A DNA stretch of 64,000 nucleotides from Pycnopodia helianthoides (GCA_032158295.1 CM063254.1:19854147-19918146); one strand, 5' to 3'; positions 48,347 to 61,129 are shown, counted from the first letter of the stretch. Notes: generated by a model from the sequence alone, not told the origin. Translations and numbers: made by a program.

Positions 48347-49604
48347 ACATTTAATCAGATTGAACTTGGTTGACACTTAAAGCTACTGTCAAATACCAAG
48401 GAGGTTAATTTTAAACCCATAGTGGAGTTTTATTAAAGATATTCAGTAAAACAAACCTAATTAGATTGGAATTATAAAAAGAGACCAGACCGATCCATAT
48501 GGACCCATTAACACTATCAATTATACATAGCCTACTAGTTTTGTAAAAACGGAGGTAATCGGTTTACACTACAGGCATACACCTTTTCATCTGATCAGTT
48601 GATTTCCTCTTGTTTATATAATATTGCCATAGAAACTAAAAAACATTGTACATGTACAGAGATGTGTGTACTTGGCCATTCACAAAGTTACATCTTGTAA
48701 ACATTTTGGGATTGACGGTTAGGGAAGTGTGGTCTAATGAGTGTCGGTGTACAGTATCTGCTGCCATGGCCTTTGACATGGATCACCAGAAATCCATCTT
48801 GGCGTCTTTTATAACGCGTTGCAATGGTAACTGAGATTACAGCAGAAACGAAGACTGAGTCTGAAGATAGTGCTGGATCTCAAGTTGTACACCAAGAAAA
48901 AGGTCTTCGTGACATTAGAGGGCGCTGTACACAATAACCGGATGGGTGGCTGTTATGATAGAGTTTGGTTTCTTCAATACCAAGATTGGTTGCAAGATTG
49001 GTTGCAATGCTGCCAGTGTTGCATTAAATTCAACAAAATGCTTTAAATATTAACCGTTTCTACTATTTTGTAAAAAAAGAAGTGACCTTTTGTTTTGCAA
49101 TTTTCTAGAATCTGGTTAATACATACGGCATGCCGTACGGGTATTTAATCCGTAAAAGCTACTTTATTGTAAATTTCACTCATCATCAAGTCAAATAGTG
49201 ATATATGGGTAGAAACCTTGACACTCTTCCGTATGTAAACAATACCCGTTACCACAGCAACTTGCTTATTCTGTTTGTGAAGGCGAGCTTGCAAGCCGCG
49301 CCGTGGGTTTGCTCCAATCGACCGCCCATCACGTCGCGCCTGTTGCATCCTTATAGATTTTCTCGGTGGTTGTCAGTCACATCCGGGCTGTCAGTTTTTA
49401 TTGTTTATGGTTGGACCAAATTGATTCCAGAATTTCATATGCATAAATATTTACAAAAAAAGCTCCACTCCCTTCTTATAGTTGACTGATTGAAGTAATT
49501 TGTAGGTAATGTGTGTTATGTATGAACAATACACCCACTCACCCACTAGCGGTGACAGTCAGGCGTAGAAGATGCGATGCGGTACGACCAAGGCACAACT
49601 TTAT

Positions 49605-49709
49605 GTTCTGCAGCACACGTCGGCTATGGAGTCAACAGTTAAGGGATAGGGAAGAACAGCCTATCCCTTAACTGTTGATTGACTCCATAGCCGACGTGTG
49701 CTGCAGAAG
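49605..49709. repeat. Long near-perfect foldback (44-48 bp arms, 9-nt loop)
   Basis: The left arm, 49605-49650 (begins GTTCTGCAGCACACGTCGGC), pairs with the right arm, 49660-49709 (ends CCGACGTGTGCTGCAGAAGA). The only break is a 4-nt extra in the right arm (TTGATTGA against TTGA). The loop is GAAGAACAG. The arms are otherwise identical, so the structure is young or under conversion. There is no flanking target-site duplication that I can see. Confidence 0.93.
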
Positions 49710-51082
49710 AACAAAAAATCGCGACCAGGGCGACCCAAATAACTATCATATGAACATAGACGTGATATGAAGAAAGAAATAGCGCTATGGTTAAAAGATA
49801 CTGCGTCATCAGATATTAAAACACATATTTTGTGCATTATGCGAAAGTTTGTGAATTTATTCCACTTTGAAACAGCATCATCTATCGAAATTCGTTCTGG
49901 GGAAAAAAAAACTAATAAAAAAGCAAAGAAATGAAATCGGGCCATGCAGCTTAAACATTTCAAATTGAAAACCCAACTCAAATCGGAAACTGCGTGTGTT
50001 TCACACAGCTAATCGTGACGTGTGGGCGATACCCCCCCCCCCCCCCGCTGGCACCAGACTTCTATTTAAATAATCATTTTCACGTCTTAATCTCGAGATA
50101 CCTTGATAAACATATATTGGGTCTTGTTTATCTGTCTTTGAGTTCCTCTGATGTTCAAATGTTTCAATCTCTTTGTAATCCTCAGACGAAGCGAAGAACT
50201 CATTTGTGTCCTATCAAACACATGCTATTATGTTCCATCCAGTGTCATCTTCCCAATTATTTTCCAGACCAATTATTACTTCAATAAATTTTATTTATAG
50301 ATAGCCTAGATGGAACGTCTAATAGATGTTGTGGAGGACACAATTCATGTTCATTAGTGTCATTGAGACCTACATGCCCAGATACGTTGATTATAAATCG
50401 CTTCATACGGGCAGTGAATATTACACAAGTCCTTTTGGAGATTCTGTCTTGCGGAGATAGAATCTACAAAACATTATTTATGCTCGTTCGAAGTGACGTC
50501 ATTACGTTAACACCACATACTGTTTAGCTCAGTGCACGAACTTCAAGTACTCAAAGATTTCCTTAACTTGAACTTGATTGCAATCAGAACGTAGGAGGAA
50601 ACTAATAAATGTCTTTTTCTTTCTCCTTTTTATTTAGTTATTTTTCATTTTCCATTCCCACAGGGACATGTTCTGCAAATTTTCCACGTGCATATTGTTG
50701 AAGTTGTATGGCCCACATTTCTCCGAAAGAATTTATTGTATATCATTTCTGAGCGAATTTTAACAGACGATGCCATTTCAAAACAAAAAACCGTAAACTT
50801 TCGCATATGCCACGGACAAAGCCCACAATATATGTAACATGCAACATTGATGTAATGACAGGATCACGACAATAATTAAGGCTTAGTTTTTTTTTTTTTT
50901 AACTATTTTTAATTTAACCATTTATCATGGGTAGATTTCTTTTTATGCATCCCTTAAAAGAAATGTTATAACTCCCCAAATCTATAAAAATAGCCATGGA
51001 CAATTTTAACCTAAGTTTTCTGGTGAAATCGGCCAAAGATCAAATCTATAGCATCTTTAATATATTGGTAATGTGTGTTCCT
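49710..51082. other. Intergenic DNA, no gene seen
   Basis: AT-rich, with a 15-nt poly(C) run at about 50032-50046. Open frames are short and without domain signature. Confidence 0.4.
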
Positions 51083-51424
51083 TTAAAGGCCCTGTACACT
51101 ATTGGTAAGATCGAAAAACACAATGTTCACAGATTCACACATAAGTTACATGATTTAAAGTAAGTAATGGTAGAAAGGGTTCCTTAAAATATTTCTGCCT
51201 AAAATGCTATCGTTTCTGAGAAACGAGTAAAACAATAGTAATTATCGCGAGCGATAATTTGAAAAAACAGAAAAAACATAAGATCTCTTTTCACTATTTT
51301 CTCGTGACCTCGATGACCAATTGAGCTCAAACTTTCACAGGTTTGTTTGTTCATGCATATGTTTAATCACACAAAATGTGGACACTGATTTTGAGCTGTT
51401 ACCAAAGGTGTACAATACCTTTAA
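51083..51424. mobile_element. TTAA-flanked MITE, family B
   Basis: Ends TTAAAGGCCCTGTACACTATTGGTAA on the left and TTACCAAAGGTGTACAATACC-TTTAA on the right, with TTAA at both sides. The core has TTTTCACTATTTTCTCGTGACC and GATGACCAATTGAGCTCAAA. At 0.34 kb it is the typical member of the class. Confidence 0.88.
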
Positions 51425-52229
51425 AGATATGTATCTAAGAATTATCATCACGTTCTGTCGTGTGCCGTTTGCACTAATATGATTTGTTCGCAATTTGACA
51501 ACACATAACATGTGACCTTGGTGTATAATTTGAAGCTGTTTTGTTCACAGACAATGTTATGATTTTTCATCACCATGTGTTTAGTGTAATTTGTAGAGTC
51601 GTGAACTTTTATGTTGTGGCACAATCACATTTCTTTCTTTGAAGTGTTTATTCATAAAAAAAAGCAAAAGGTACATCAAAACAGGTTTGAGTTCAAGGTC
51701 ATGTTATTCCTTTTCGCAAGAGACAAAAGTATAGACATTAGTTATTTAAGGATTTAAATTGTTCAAAAATATTTCAATTTGTTGTTTTCTTTCTATAGAC
51801 AAAATAAATACTATTTTTATAAAATTCATAAAAAATCAGTTGCCAACGCAGTTTAAATAAATCCCACTAATCCAGTACTTCACTGTGTATAGTATAAAAA
51901 AATATTCCAAATAAAAGTTGCAAGTGCATGGTTCAGACCATCTTGTTATACAGTTTAATACTGAGATTGTTTCCGGAGGGCTATCTGATCCAAATTCAAA
52001 TTGATAAGTCTCGGCGTGATATGTTTACGAATTGTGTACTTCACGAGTTGAGCGTCTGTGAGTCTAAGTCCCATGTTCAAGCTAGTCCTCCCATGTCACG
52101 ACCTGTGCAAGATTTCATTTCAGTTATTGACTGTAAACCATTCCATCATACATTCATTCTCAGAAATGATCTATTAGTCTGATTGATGAAGCAGAACTCT
52201 TCAAAAGAGTCGAGTCGATATGGAAATGT

Positions 52230-52515
52230 AAACATCGGTGTATATGATTTGCCGGGGAGATTTTTCTTCAGGCGTCACGACCCACGGCTTCCATCTTAGC
52301 CTTGTATCCGAGGGCGTGCAGCAGCTCTTTTCCATAATGCCCGTTTCTATGGGTGGGTTGTCATTAGTACGTACCCTAGTGGGTCATGAAGGCGACTGAA
52401 CCACCTGCCTAATAATCGAACTTAATTGGCAGTTCAAGAGTGCCGTCCGCTTGTTGTCGAGTACCCCTTGCGTTGACCAGGATGCTTGGGATCACGCTCC
52501 ATGCGGGGATTTTAC
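52230..52515. other. GC-richer unique block, candidate conserved non-coding element
   Basis: A stretch clearly richer in GC and CpG than its surroundings (for example GGCGTCACGACCCACGGCTT), unique within the window and without an open frame that spans it. It could be a regulatory element or an untranslated exon. Nothing in the sequence decides between these. Confidence 0.3.
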
Positions 52516-52843
52516 AAACGATAATTGTTTTTCTTTCTAAATCTCTCATTTGCTAATTTGAACGAATTTTTTTTTACCAGTTTGGTTAAAAGTGATGCAC
52601 ACGAATACAACATACTGAATATAGAAGATGATTTTGTAATGGTTTTGATATCAAAATGATTCTGATTGGTATATTTAGGTGCGTATATGGGAAATCGATT
52701 CAATCAAACACACAAACAGGACATTAATTGTTTCTACCCTAACACTGATGTATGTAAAGCACTGTATAATCGGTGCTTTTTAATAAGGGCTCACATAATT
52801 AGATTTAGCAATCCTCTAATCCAATTGCATTTCTTTCTCATGT

Positions 52844-52962
52844 CAGTTGCAACGAAGACGAAGATGGTGATGACCCGGATGAAGTCTCTGGGGGTCAAGT
52901 CCACTCAAATAGGACCAAGACTTCATTACAATCTTCACCAAGAGAGTTTCATTACAGAATCT
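52844..52962 (+). CDS. Possible terminal coding exon, acidic (unassigned gene)
   Basis: A good acceptor (TTGCATTTCTTTCTCATGTCAG) is followed by a frame, entered with one base of a split codon, that reads CNEDEDGDDPDEVSGGQVHS and then NRTKTSLQSSPREFHYRI before a TGA at about 52963. The strongly acidic start and Ser/Gln content look more like protein than the overlapping longer frame in another phase. I could not find the upstream exon it would join to. A second acceptor-like site at about 53308 and AATAAA at about 53491 could belong to the same transcript. Weak evidence. Confidence 0.3.
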
Positions 52963-53599
52963 GATACAATCAAGCCTAAACCTACACGCGTTATTCTTGA
53001 GCATAGTTTATGCTTGAGCAGTGATCTACTCCACATTCTGTATCCACGACTAGAGTTGCAGTACATGTATGTGAAAATGACTCTCCGTTGATCTTTGTGA
53101 GCATTTCTTCCTATTTAGGGTCATTATACTTCATCCTTATTGCCACCAGACTATCGTATGATACTATGACTGTGGGTGATAACGGCTCTATGGTCCTACT
53201 TTAGTGACATTGATGCTACGTATTGAGACTGACAGATTGAAATCTCTGTCTCTATGTTTCATTGTGTCTTCAACATGAACACCGTTTAGTTTGGTATTGT
53301 TTTTTATTCTAGCTTGATGGATCCTTTGGGTACAAGACGAAGACCTATTGAGGTGCACCTTGTCTCATGGTATCCACTGTCTTATTTTATTATGTGCCTT
53401 TTCTTAGAGACATTTAAAGCAAACCAGTACCGTCTTACATCAATCCAGAGTTTAGTGACCACTTTAAGCAAGATGTTTGTGATAACTCTGAAATAAAATT
53501 CTGAATTCGAATTTCAAAGAAATCATCTACGAAGGTTATACATAATACTAGTCATTGTCAATGGACATGTACACTAAATTGATCTTATTTCGCTTGCCC

Positions 53600-53860
53600 T
53601 GAACGTATGGGAAGCTTGTTCAAGTTTGTGTTCTAACTCCTCCTTATGTTTTCTTTGGTGCTTGATATGGGGTATGGTGGTACCCCCGCCCCCCCCCCCC
53701 CCAATTGTGTCTTCATTGTGTTCTTGGAATCTCAGAAATTCTTTAGAGGATATTAGGGGGGTACTTCCGTACAAGAGGAAAATAGTGTGTTAAGCATGGG
53801 GACATTTGGGGCCTTATCGGGCATGGCATTTTTTTTGAGGGGGGGGGGTATGTTTAAAAA
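53600..53860 (+). repeat. Dispersed repeat with poly(C) tract, copy 1
   Basis: Contains CCCCCGCCCCCCCCCCCCCC followed by AATTGTGTCTTCATTGTGTT..TTGGAATCTCAGAAATTCTTTAGAGGAT. It matches the reverse complement of 59480-59700, so the two are opposite-strand copies of one family. It is not coding, and the minus-strand frame with a Gly run is a product of the C tract. Confidence 0.8.
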
Positions 53861-56800
53861 AAATTTAAACTAGATTATTGGAAAGAAGAAATCTTTATCA
53901 TCGCCGGCTTTCCTCCTCAATAAGTGTAATCTATTGTAATCCTATATCATTTGAATTAACGTCCCTATAGAAACCAAGGTTTGCCTAAAGACCACCCCCC
54001 CACACACACACACAATATTGGTAAAACTACAGTGTCTGTAGAAGGGACGGGTATCCATCATTTCCAACAGGATACATGTACGTGTGATTATAATAAAAAT
54101 ATTCACCAGAAGTGATTGAGGTCATAATGACTTTTACCGGCAGTAATGAAGACCATAATAGACTATTGGTATCTATACTTGATTGTGGATACCGTCAACA
54201 TTGTATCTCAACAAAACCCTTGATTTCTGTTCAACCTCCCATTAGTTTCTCTTGTTAAACAAGGACACCCTCTCGTAGAGTATACGGTATAAATTTAATT
54301 AGTAGAGGCTTGTTACAGTCAGTATGCGAGAAGAACGAAATGATTGTCATTCACTGAGAGACCCAACATGGTTTTTGTTCTCCTAAAACAATACATGACT
54401 GATTTAGAATAAGTGACAAACCATGGTCTATTAACAATCTCAAAGTATATCAGTCACCAGTTGTAAGCTATAAACCGCAGAGTTTTTTTTAAAAACACTA
54501 TCATCTTCAATATTTTTGGTGACATACCTGGTCAAATTAAGTTTGTCTCTGTAAATATGAGCGTTTGCACATAATTATTACGAGAACATTAGATTTAGCA
54601 ACATAGTATGTCGCCATCTAGCGTCCAGGATTGTACAATCTGAATCTAAATTAATGATACATCATGTAGCAACCTTAGAACGCACCTCTCTTTCATTAAG
54701 TATAGCTCAACCAAAGACCTTTTTTAACGAAACTTCGATGCACCTTTGATATTAGCCTATGTGATTTTATTATAGCTTGATATCTAAATGCGTTTTGTAA
54801 TTGCTCGCCAATTTATTAATAAGACCACATTTTACCAATAACCAATTTTTATGCCAATTTTCCTAATTATTTTAAGGCCAGTTGCTTTCCATGGCTTTGA
54901 GCCGAATCCAGAACATCCTGTGCTTTCAAATTGTTGTTTAATTCGACATTGCCTTCTATCGTCCGCAAGTCAACCTTCTCTTCATTCTAATTAAATATGA
55001 AATAAATTACCAGTGAAACGAGAAGCGTGACTGTGACTGTGAAACATTACTCAGCAGTTAGGACAGCCAGTAGCTCCTTAATTTTTAATACCTTACCCGT
55101 GGCCGGAACAGTACAGAAAAGAATTGGCGGGAAAGCCATTATCTGTGGTTGTACCTTCTTACAATTGTGTTTGGTCGACGGATTGATTGAAAGTGATATC
55201 CACGGGCAACGATTTAATGTTTTGTCTTATTGCAGCTTAGATGTTCGGTGGTAAAGCATCCGGCTGGCTGAGAACACCATAGCACCTTGCTCCTCTCTTC
55301 CTTGTTATTTTAATATTTTAAGGGTGTGCGGTCAAAGCTACAAAGTGAATGCCGAGGTCAGAACGATTAATTCCAGTGAAATTCATTTATTAATTCATTA
55401 TTAATGTGTGTCACAGGCCAAGTGTACTTTTTCGTTCGTGCTGATGCTTAAGTACAAATTATCACTCCTGTTACGTGTATCAATTATACGACATTATAGT
55501 AATGCCAACCTATGAACCAAATCATGATTGGTGAAACCGGAAATCGTGGATCTCTGACCAAAATGAATCGACTCGCATGACTGGAGTGAACAACTCATTA
55601 ACAATGCACTTTACAAGTTAGAACTATGTATGTTTTTTTCGTGTGACGCGTCTCTGTGACATTGTCAGTGACATTGACAGTGACACATTCGTGTGACACA
55701 TAGATTTACGAGACACACATTTTCAGCGGGGAGATAAAATTGGAGTTTTCATGGTAAGTTTAGGTTTATGCTGAGGTACACTTAATTGAGACAAAGTTGT
55801 TTCCTTTGGAAGATAACGAGCTCCAAATAAAACGGCTGATGATAATGCATGACTGGAGAGGACAAATTGGATTTAGTTGTAATCCCTCTTTATTTAGGTC
55901 GGACTAAAATCACAATTATTTCATCTGAAGAACCGATGGAAAAAGAAATGCAGCAAATGTGAAGCAGCGCCTCATTTATGTACAGTTTTAGAATAAAAAT
56001 TTGAGGGCTTGTCTTGTGTGCGAACTGCAGTTGTATTTGCTTTTATCTTTGGAACCTGAGGCTGAAGTTTTAAAAATCATGTCAGCCATAAAACACCGCC
56101 AATATGTAGATTCCACAAATTGATAACTTAGAATTACCCACTGTTGCCACGGTTACGCAGAAAGGAAGACGTTCAAAGGATTTATGGTGGAACAAACAGC
56201 GTCATTGAAGCGTGCTAGCCAGTATCGTTGTGGGCCTCGGGCATTTGTATTAATGTCACACTGAACCATTTATATCATAACTCCAAAAGGGTCTCTCGGT
56301 GGTTAGTGAGCAGTCCTTTGAAGACGCCACGGTACTTCTGTGTTTAGGGATATATCATTGCTTCTAGCCCGGCTCCAGTTTCTTTGAATAATGCAAGTAG
56401 GTTAGCCGGAACTTGATCATTTTATCTCTATCATTTTTATCCTAACCCCGTGAGATTGAATATATAAAGATCACTTAAAATGCCATTTATTGAGTTCTAA
56501 ACTGTTGTCAAGGGAGTTCCATTATTTCTAGCCTCATGCACCCCAATGACATCTTCTGGTGTTCCTTGAATGGCCACCAAGTCAATCTTAAGAAAGCTGC
56601 TTCATCAAGTTTCCATCGTAAACTTATTAATTGTTAAAAGTCTGTAATTTGTAATAATTTGATACTATATCATATCAGATTTGAATGTATTTTCTTAGAA
56701 CACTGCCGGTTTATATTTCATAGTGACGTCAGTTGGACTATTTGGGTTCTGCGTGAGCGATGTTAGGCCTTTTCAGACAAAACCAGCAGCCTCAAGACGA

Positions 56801-57098
56801 ACAGTAAGAAACACAGACTAGGCTTCTTGAAGATCAAGGAGGAGGCGTGAGGGACATTTTAAGACATTTTTTATACAAATAATAGTTCAATTCTACAGCG
56901 GTAGATTTTGTTGTCCTGCATCACTTTTGATTAATGGAACATTTCTTGCTATTGATATAGGATTAGATGGAACACCTGTTCTCCTTTTTTAAGGCTTTTA
57001 AAAGGTTACAAGTTTTGGCATTTCTTCAAGTACACCGTACGTGACAACTTTTACAACAATGATCACTGCCTCTTTGGAGGGCGGTGTTTTTATGGCCT

Positions 57099-57454
57099 TT
57101 AAAGGCAGTGGATACTTTTGGTAATTACTCAAAAAAATATATTACTATAAAAATTTACTTAGTAAGGAGCACCTGAGAGCTGCTGATAGTACGAAACATG
57201 AAGTAATGTAGTTTTTGAGAAAGAGGTAATTTCTCACTAAAATAGTTGAGTCTGAGAAATGCTTCAGGTCTCAGGCATCTGAAAGCACACAATTCTATGT
57301 AACAAGGGTGTTTTTTCTTTCAATTTCTTGCAGCTTCGATGACCAATTGAACCCAAATTTTCACAGGTGTGTTATTTTATGCATACTTATGTTGGGATAC
57401 ACCAAGTGAGGATGCTAGCCTTTTGCAATTACCAAAAGTATATCCTGCCTTTAC
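57099..57454. mobile_element. TTAA-type MITE, family C (AGGCAGTGG ends)
   Basis: The left end TTTAAAGGCAGTGGATACTTTTGGTAATT and the right end AATTACCAAAAGTATATCCTGCCTTTA are inverted. The right flank is TTAC in place of TTAA, by mutation. The core carries GATGACCAATTGAACCCAAA..TTTTCACAGG as in the other members. Confidence 0.87.
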
Positions 57455-58320
57455 ATTGTCTTGAAACGAATGTAATCAACTCAGGTTCGGTTCCAAGGCA
57501 AACTCTACTTGTTTTGTCAAAATATGAAGACACCATCATGCATTTATGGTGTTACGTTTAAATTCCTGAAAGCTGCAGGTTGAAAATAAATGAACGTTTC
57601 GTTAAAACAAAATTGTTCGTCCCTTTATATCATTAATTTCGATCAATCGTAATTTTGTAGGCGGGGAATATTTGACAATATTTCCACAGTTGAAAATTAC
57701 TTATTCCCGTCAAGGCTGGCGACAAATCTTTCGCTTGATTGTCCCCGAAATTTCAATCAATCGGAGTGATTTTTTCAATCCATTTTCTGTTTTAGGGGGA
57801 GAGATGAGATCACGACGGGCTGAAGCAATCCAAATAGCAATTCGGAATTAAGTTTCCAAATTCTTCCGGAGTAAACCAACAATGGTAACTTGTAAATCAA
57901 AGTTTTTTTTATAACATACATATCACACCAGGAGGTGTGAAGTATTTGCTAAGCATGCTCGGGGGAAAACATATTCAATAACTTATTGCATCTACTTAGG
58001 CATTGGTCAATTGACGTATAACGAGATTGAGTCATATTTGGTTCGTTTTGAGGTATGTGGTTAGACACGTTGTGATTTAATAAGAAAGCGACATAAAACA
58101 ACAATCTGCCTCTCGTTATGTCTCCATTCAGCACGAAGCTTTGGGAGAATTGACTTGAGTCTCCGGGGTCATTAGCATCACCATAGCAATGACAAGAACA
58201 AAGGGGGGGGGGTAAATTAATTACCCCCAAACAATCTCCACGTCTCTTGGTTAATTTATCATATTAAACCAGTGTCCATTTTAGAAAGAACGCACGTATG
58301 ATAAAGATTACTTCAACATA
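57455..58320. other. Intergenic DNA, no gene seen
   Basis: AT-rich with a short G run at 58203-58212. Frames on both strands are short and featureless. Confidence 0.4.
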
Positions 58321-58484
58321 TTTTATAGTATCCAAACTTCTATTTCTCTTCCATTCATTCCACAAGAAGACTCCCTTAAGATGTTGACAAAGCATGGCCA
58401 CATTAGGTTTCCCAATTCATTTAAAGTCAGAACGTCAATTGTTTTTTTCTTAAAGGAAACTCTCGATTCACAAGAGCAAATAAT

Positions 58485-58814
58485 ATATTTATTTATTTTG
58501 TAATGCAAGTTCGCCCCAAACAAGGCTAAAAGCCACCCTTGGTAAGGGGCTACAGGAATAAAAAAAAATAAAGAGGAAAATAACTCAGGGAGCTGAAGGT
58601 AGGAATTGATATTCCTCTTAAAACAGTCTAGATTGTAGGATGGAGGGAAACATGCACCAGGCAAGGAGTTCCAAAGAGATGCAGTACGTGGAATAAAGCT
58701 GTTGGAATGGCTCTTCGTGTTACATCTTAGCAAAGCAAGAGTGTTTTGGTGAGAACAAGCAAAACTTGCAATTATAGCTGATAATAAACTATTTATGCTC
58801 AGCTGAAAAATCAA
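58485..58814 (-). mobile_element. LINE (non-LTR retrotransposon) 3' coding fragment
   Basis: The minus-strand frame contains RCNTKSHSNSFIPRTASLWN followed by SLPGACFPPSYNLDCFKRNI and NSYL. This is the typical C-terminus of jockey/CR1-type reverse-transcriptase polyproteins, where an N-SFIPR-----WN-LP block and an F-K---N-YL block close ORF2. The upstream RT catalytic domain is absent, so this is a 5'-truncated insertion of a few hundred bases, as usual for LINEs. The exact clade is not determined. Confidence 0.7.
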
Positions 58815-58945
58815 TAGAAACTATCAAGTCACAATTTGATACTCGGTACCTTTCAAATTTGCCGAAAATAAACAATTGATGAAGTTCTCAATAACTTTCT
58901 AGATACACCAAGTTTGCTGGTTTAAAGCACCAAGCAAGTTATCGT

Positions 58946-59067
58946 CTGCTCACCGTATATAGATCCCGTAGTTACGTAAAAGTGAACGAGCAGCCGTATT
59001 CAAATTCTGCTCACCGTATATAGATCCCGTAGTTACGTAAAAGTGAACGAGCAGCCGTATTCAAATT
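58946..59067. repeat. 61-bp direct duplication, two copies
   Basis: CTGCTCACCGTATATAGATC through GCAGCCGTATTCAAATT occurs twice in a row (58946 and 59007) without a mismatch that I can see. The unit contains a palindromic-like TTACGTAA. It is a very recent tandem duplication. Confidence 0.93.
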
Positions 59068-59479
59068 CCCGCGCACGGCTGTTGAAGAAAAAACCCATTG
59101 TTAAAGTGTTACTTTTTCATGTGTTGGTTACCCGTGAAGAGTGCACTACCAGTACCACTTACATAACTTGTGCATTAACTAACGTGGGTCGTTGAACTGC
59201 CTGTCCGCCATTACCAATTGCAAGCGTTACGAACAGTCCCGTAAACTTTGTACTGGACAGAGTTATCCAAGTTTGAGTGGAACTAATGCCGGAATTTAGC
59301 CGTTGTAGTCTGGAGTTGGGTTACTTATGGAACATGGTATCGACTTGGTACTGGTTGCGGTGAAGTAGGACGGAAAATTGCGTGGAATGTGGACTTTAGG
59401 ATGACTGTTTTATGCAGACTTTTACATCAAATGGCGGTGTCTGGATATCATTAGTAAGTACCTTGTTTTGTTACGTAAA

Positions 59480-59700
59480 TAAAATGTATGCCATGACCAA
59501 TATGTGGCAGAGCATCCTCCGTGGGCAGAGGGTGTCCCCATAATGTTCCCATAACACACTCTTTTCCTCTTGTATAGAAGTAACCCCTAAAATCCTCTAA
59601 AGACTCCCTGAGATTCCCAGAACACAATGAAGACACCCATTAGGACTCAATACGGGGTGAAGGGGGGGGGGGGTGGGGTACACCATGCCACATACCGACC
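59480..59700 (-). repeat. Dispersed repeat with poly(C) tract, copy 2
   Basis: Opposite-strand copy of 53600-53860, including the homopolymer (here a G run at 59661-59671) and GAACACAATGAAGACACCCA. The divergence is moderate. Confidence 0.8.
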
Positions 59701-61125
59701 ACCAAATGATAAATAGAAGTACAGGGTATAGCAGTGACCTCACATTTCAACCCTAGTATAACAGTCTCTTACATACTGGCAGAGTTATGGACATTTATTA
59801 TTATGCTATGTTTGGATGAATTAAAGGCAGTCAACACAGGGAAGCTCAATGTCTTGTTCGTTGTGGTACTCAGAGAACAACTTCTAAAAACCAAAATGGC
59901 TTCTCGGTTTTGTTGAATACTGAGTTAGTGGATTTCTGCACTGTTTGCTTTTATTGAAATAAAACATAAACAAGACTAAAGATTAAATTGTGCAGGTGCA
60001 TTACACATTTTATAACTTTGTTTAGATCATGCATTTTTTTTCGAAAAGGAACCATCAATAGTAAATAAAAAGAGTAGAATATAAATAATAATTTAGTTTT
60101 TTTAATTTATGAATTTCTGGTTGATTTTTAGTTTTGTAATTTTCAAATATACTTATTAATTCTTGGGATGACTGAGCTATTAGTTTACATCATATTATCG
60201 GGGGTCGGATTAGGGGCTAGGGTAGTCATATTTACTGTTCTGTTACTAGAGCATACTGCATTTGATTTCTTGACACACACAGTGGATCAAAAAGATCCAA
60301 GGAACAATGTAAAACGTCTTTAGAAATCCAGTCTTAAGAAAACTTCACAAAAGTCATGTGCGAAAAAAACAGGCCAAAGCAAATTGTGATTCAATGGATA
60401 GAACGTACGCCATGATTGATTGTCATTGTGTATACTACCGTGTTTTTATGTAATCTTCTAAGACGGCGCGCACTTAATAATATTTCTTTTCATATTCGAA
60501 AAGATTTATGTTAAAGTTTTGACATTTTTGTTTATTACTTTTTATGAGGTTTGCCCTCGCTTGTTTTTACTCCAAATAGTTATCAATTGAGTGCAAGTCA
60601 ATAATGGTATGCATGACGTCAACACAATAAGATTGTGGAGTTGTTTGATCCCCTAGTTCTTTTGGATTGAGGGCACAATCAAAATAGAAACTCATATGTG
60701 CGTCTTCCAATTCACCAGTCGGAAACGCATCCTCGCAAACGATATGACAACGTCTCCCAGATGACCAAAACGTAATATAGTTTGTTATCTTTTTATTACG
60801 TTCAAAGTCAGTCATTCCAAATGTAATCCCGAGTTAAGACGAAACTCTTAACATGCGTCCATCACCAATTCCAATAAACCATGAACAAGTTGTGTGCTTT
60901 GTGCATTCCCATGTTAGAGAGACGGTCAAAAATGTTGGTAACAATTAACAAATTTGGTAGATATTGCCTTGTGGATTGAATGAACCTTCAAATGCTGGCA
61001 TGACGATTTGCTTTACAGTTGTCTCGTCAAGGAATAATAGCAAAGTAGAAAGCTTTTCAAAAGATTTATTTGAACGACTCTGCCCTCTAAATTGTACTCT
61101 TATTTTCAAACATTGATCCCCAGGG
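59701..61125. other. Intergenic DNA, no gene seen
   Basis: No exon, RNA gene or repeat could be supported. Plain AT-rich sequence. Confidence 0.4.
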
Positions 61126-61129
61126 CCCA

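Noticed and set aside
52666..53091. Plus-strand frame of 141 codons
   Set aside because: Crosses the acceptor at 52843 and is no more protein-like than chance. The other phase after the acceptor is more convincing.
55225..55300. tRNA-like GTTCGGTGGTAAAGCATCCGGCTGG
   Set aside because: Looks like part of a tRNA A-box/D-arm region, but no B box (GGTTCGANNCC) follows at the right distance.
60567..60815. Minus-strand frame of 82 codons
   Set aside because: No recognisable motif, no splice sites with neighbours, and a length usual for chance frames in AT-rich DNA.
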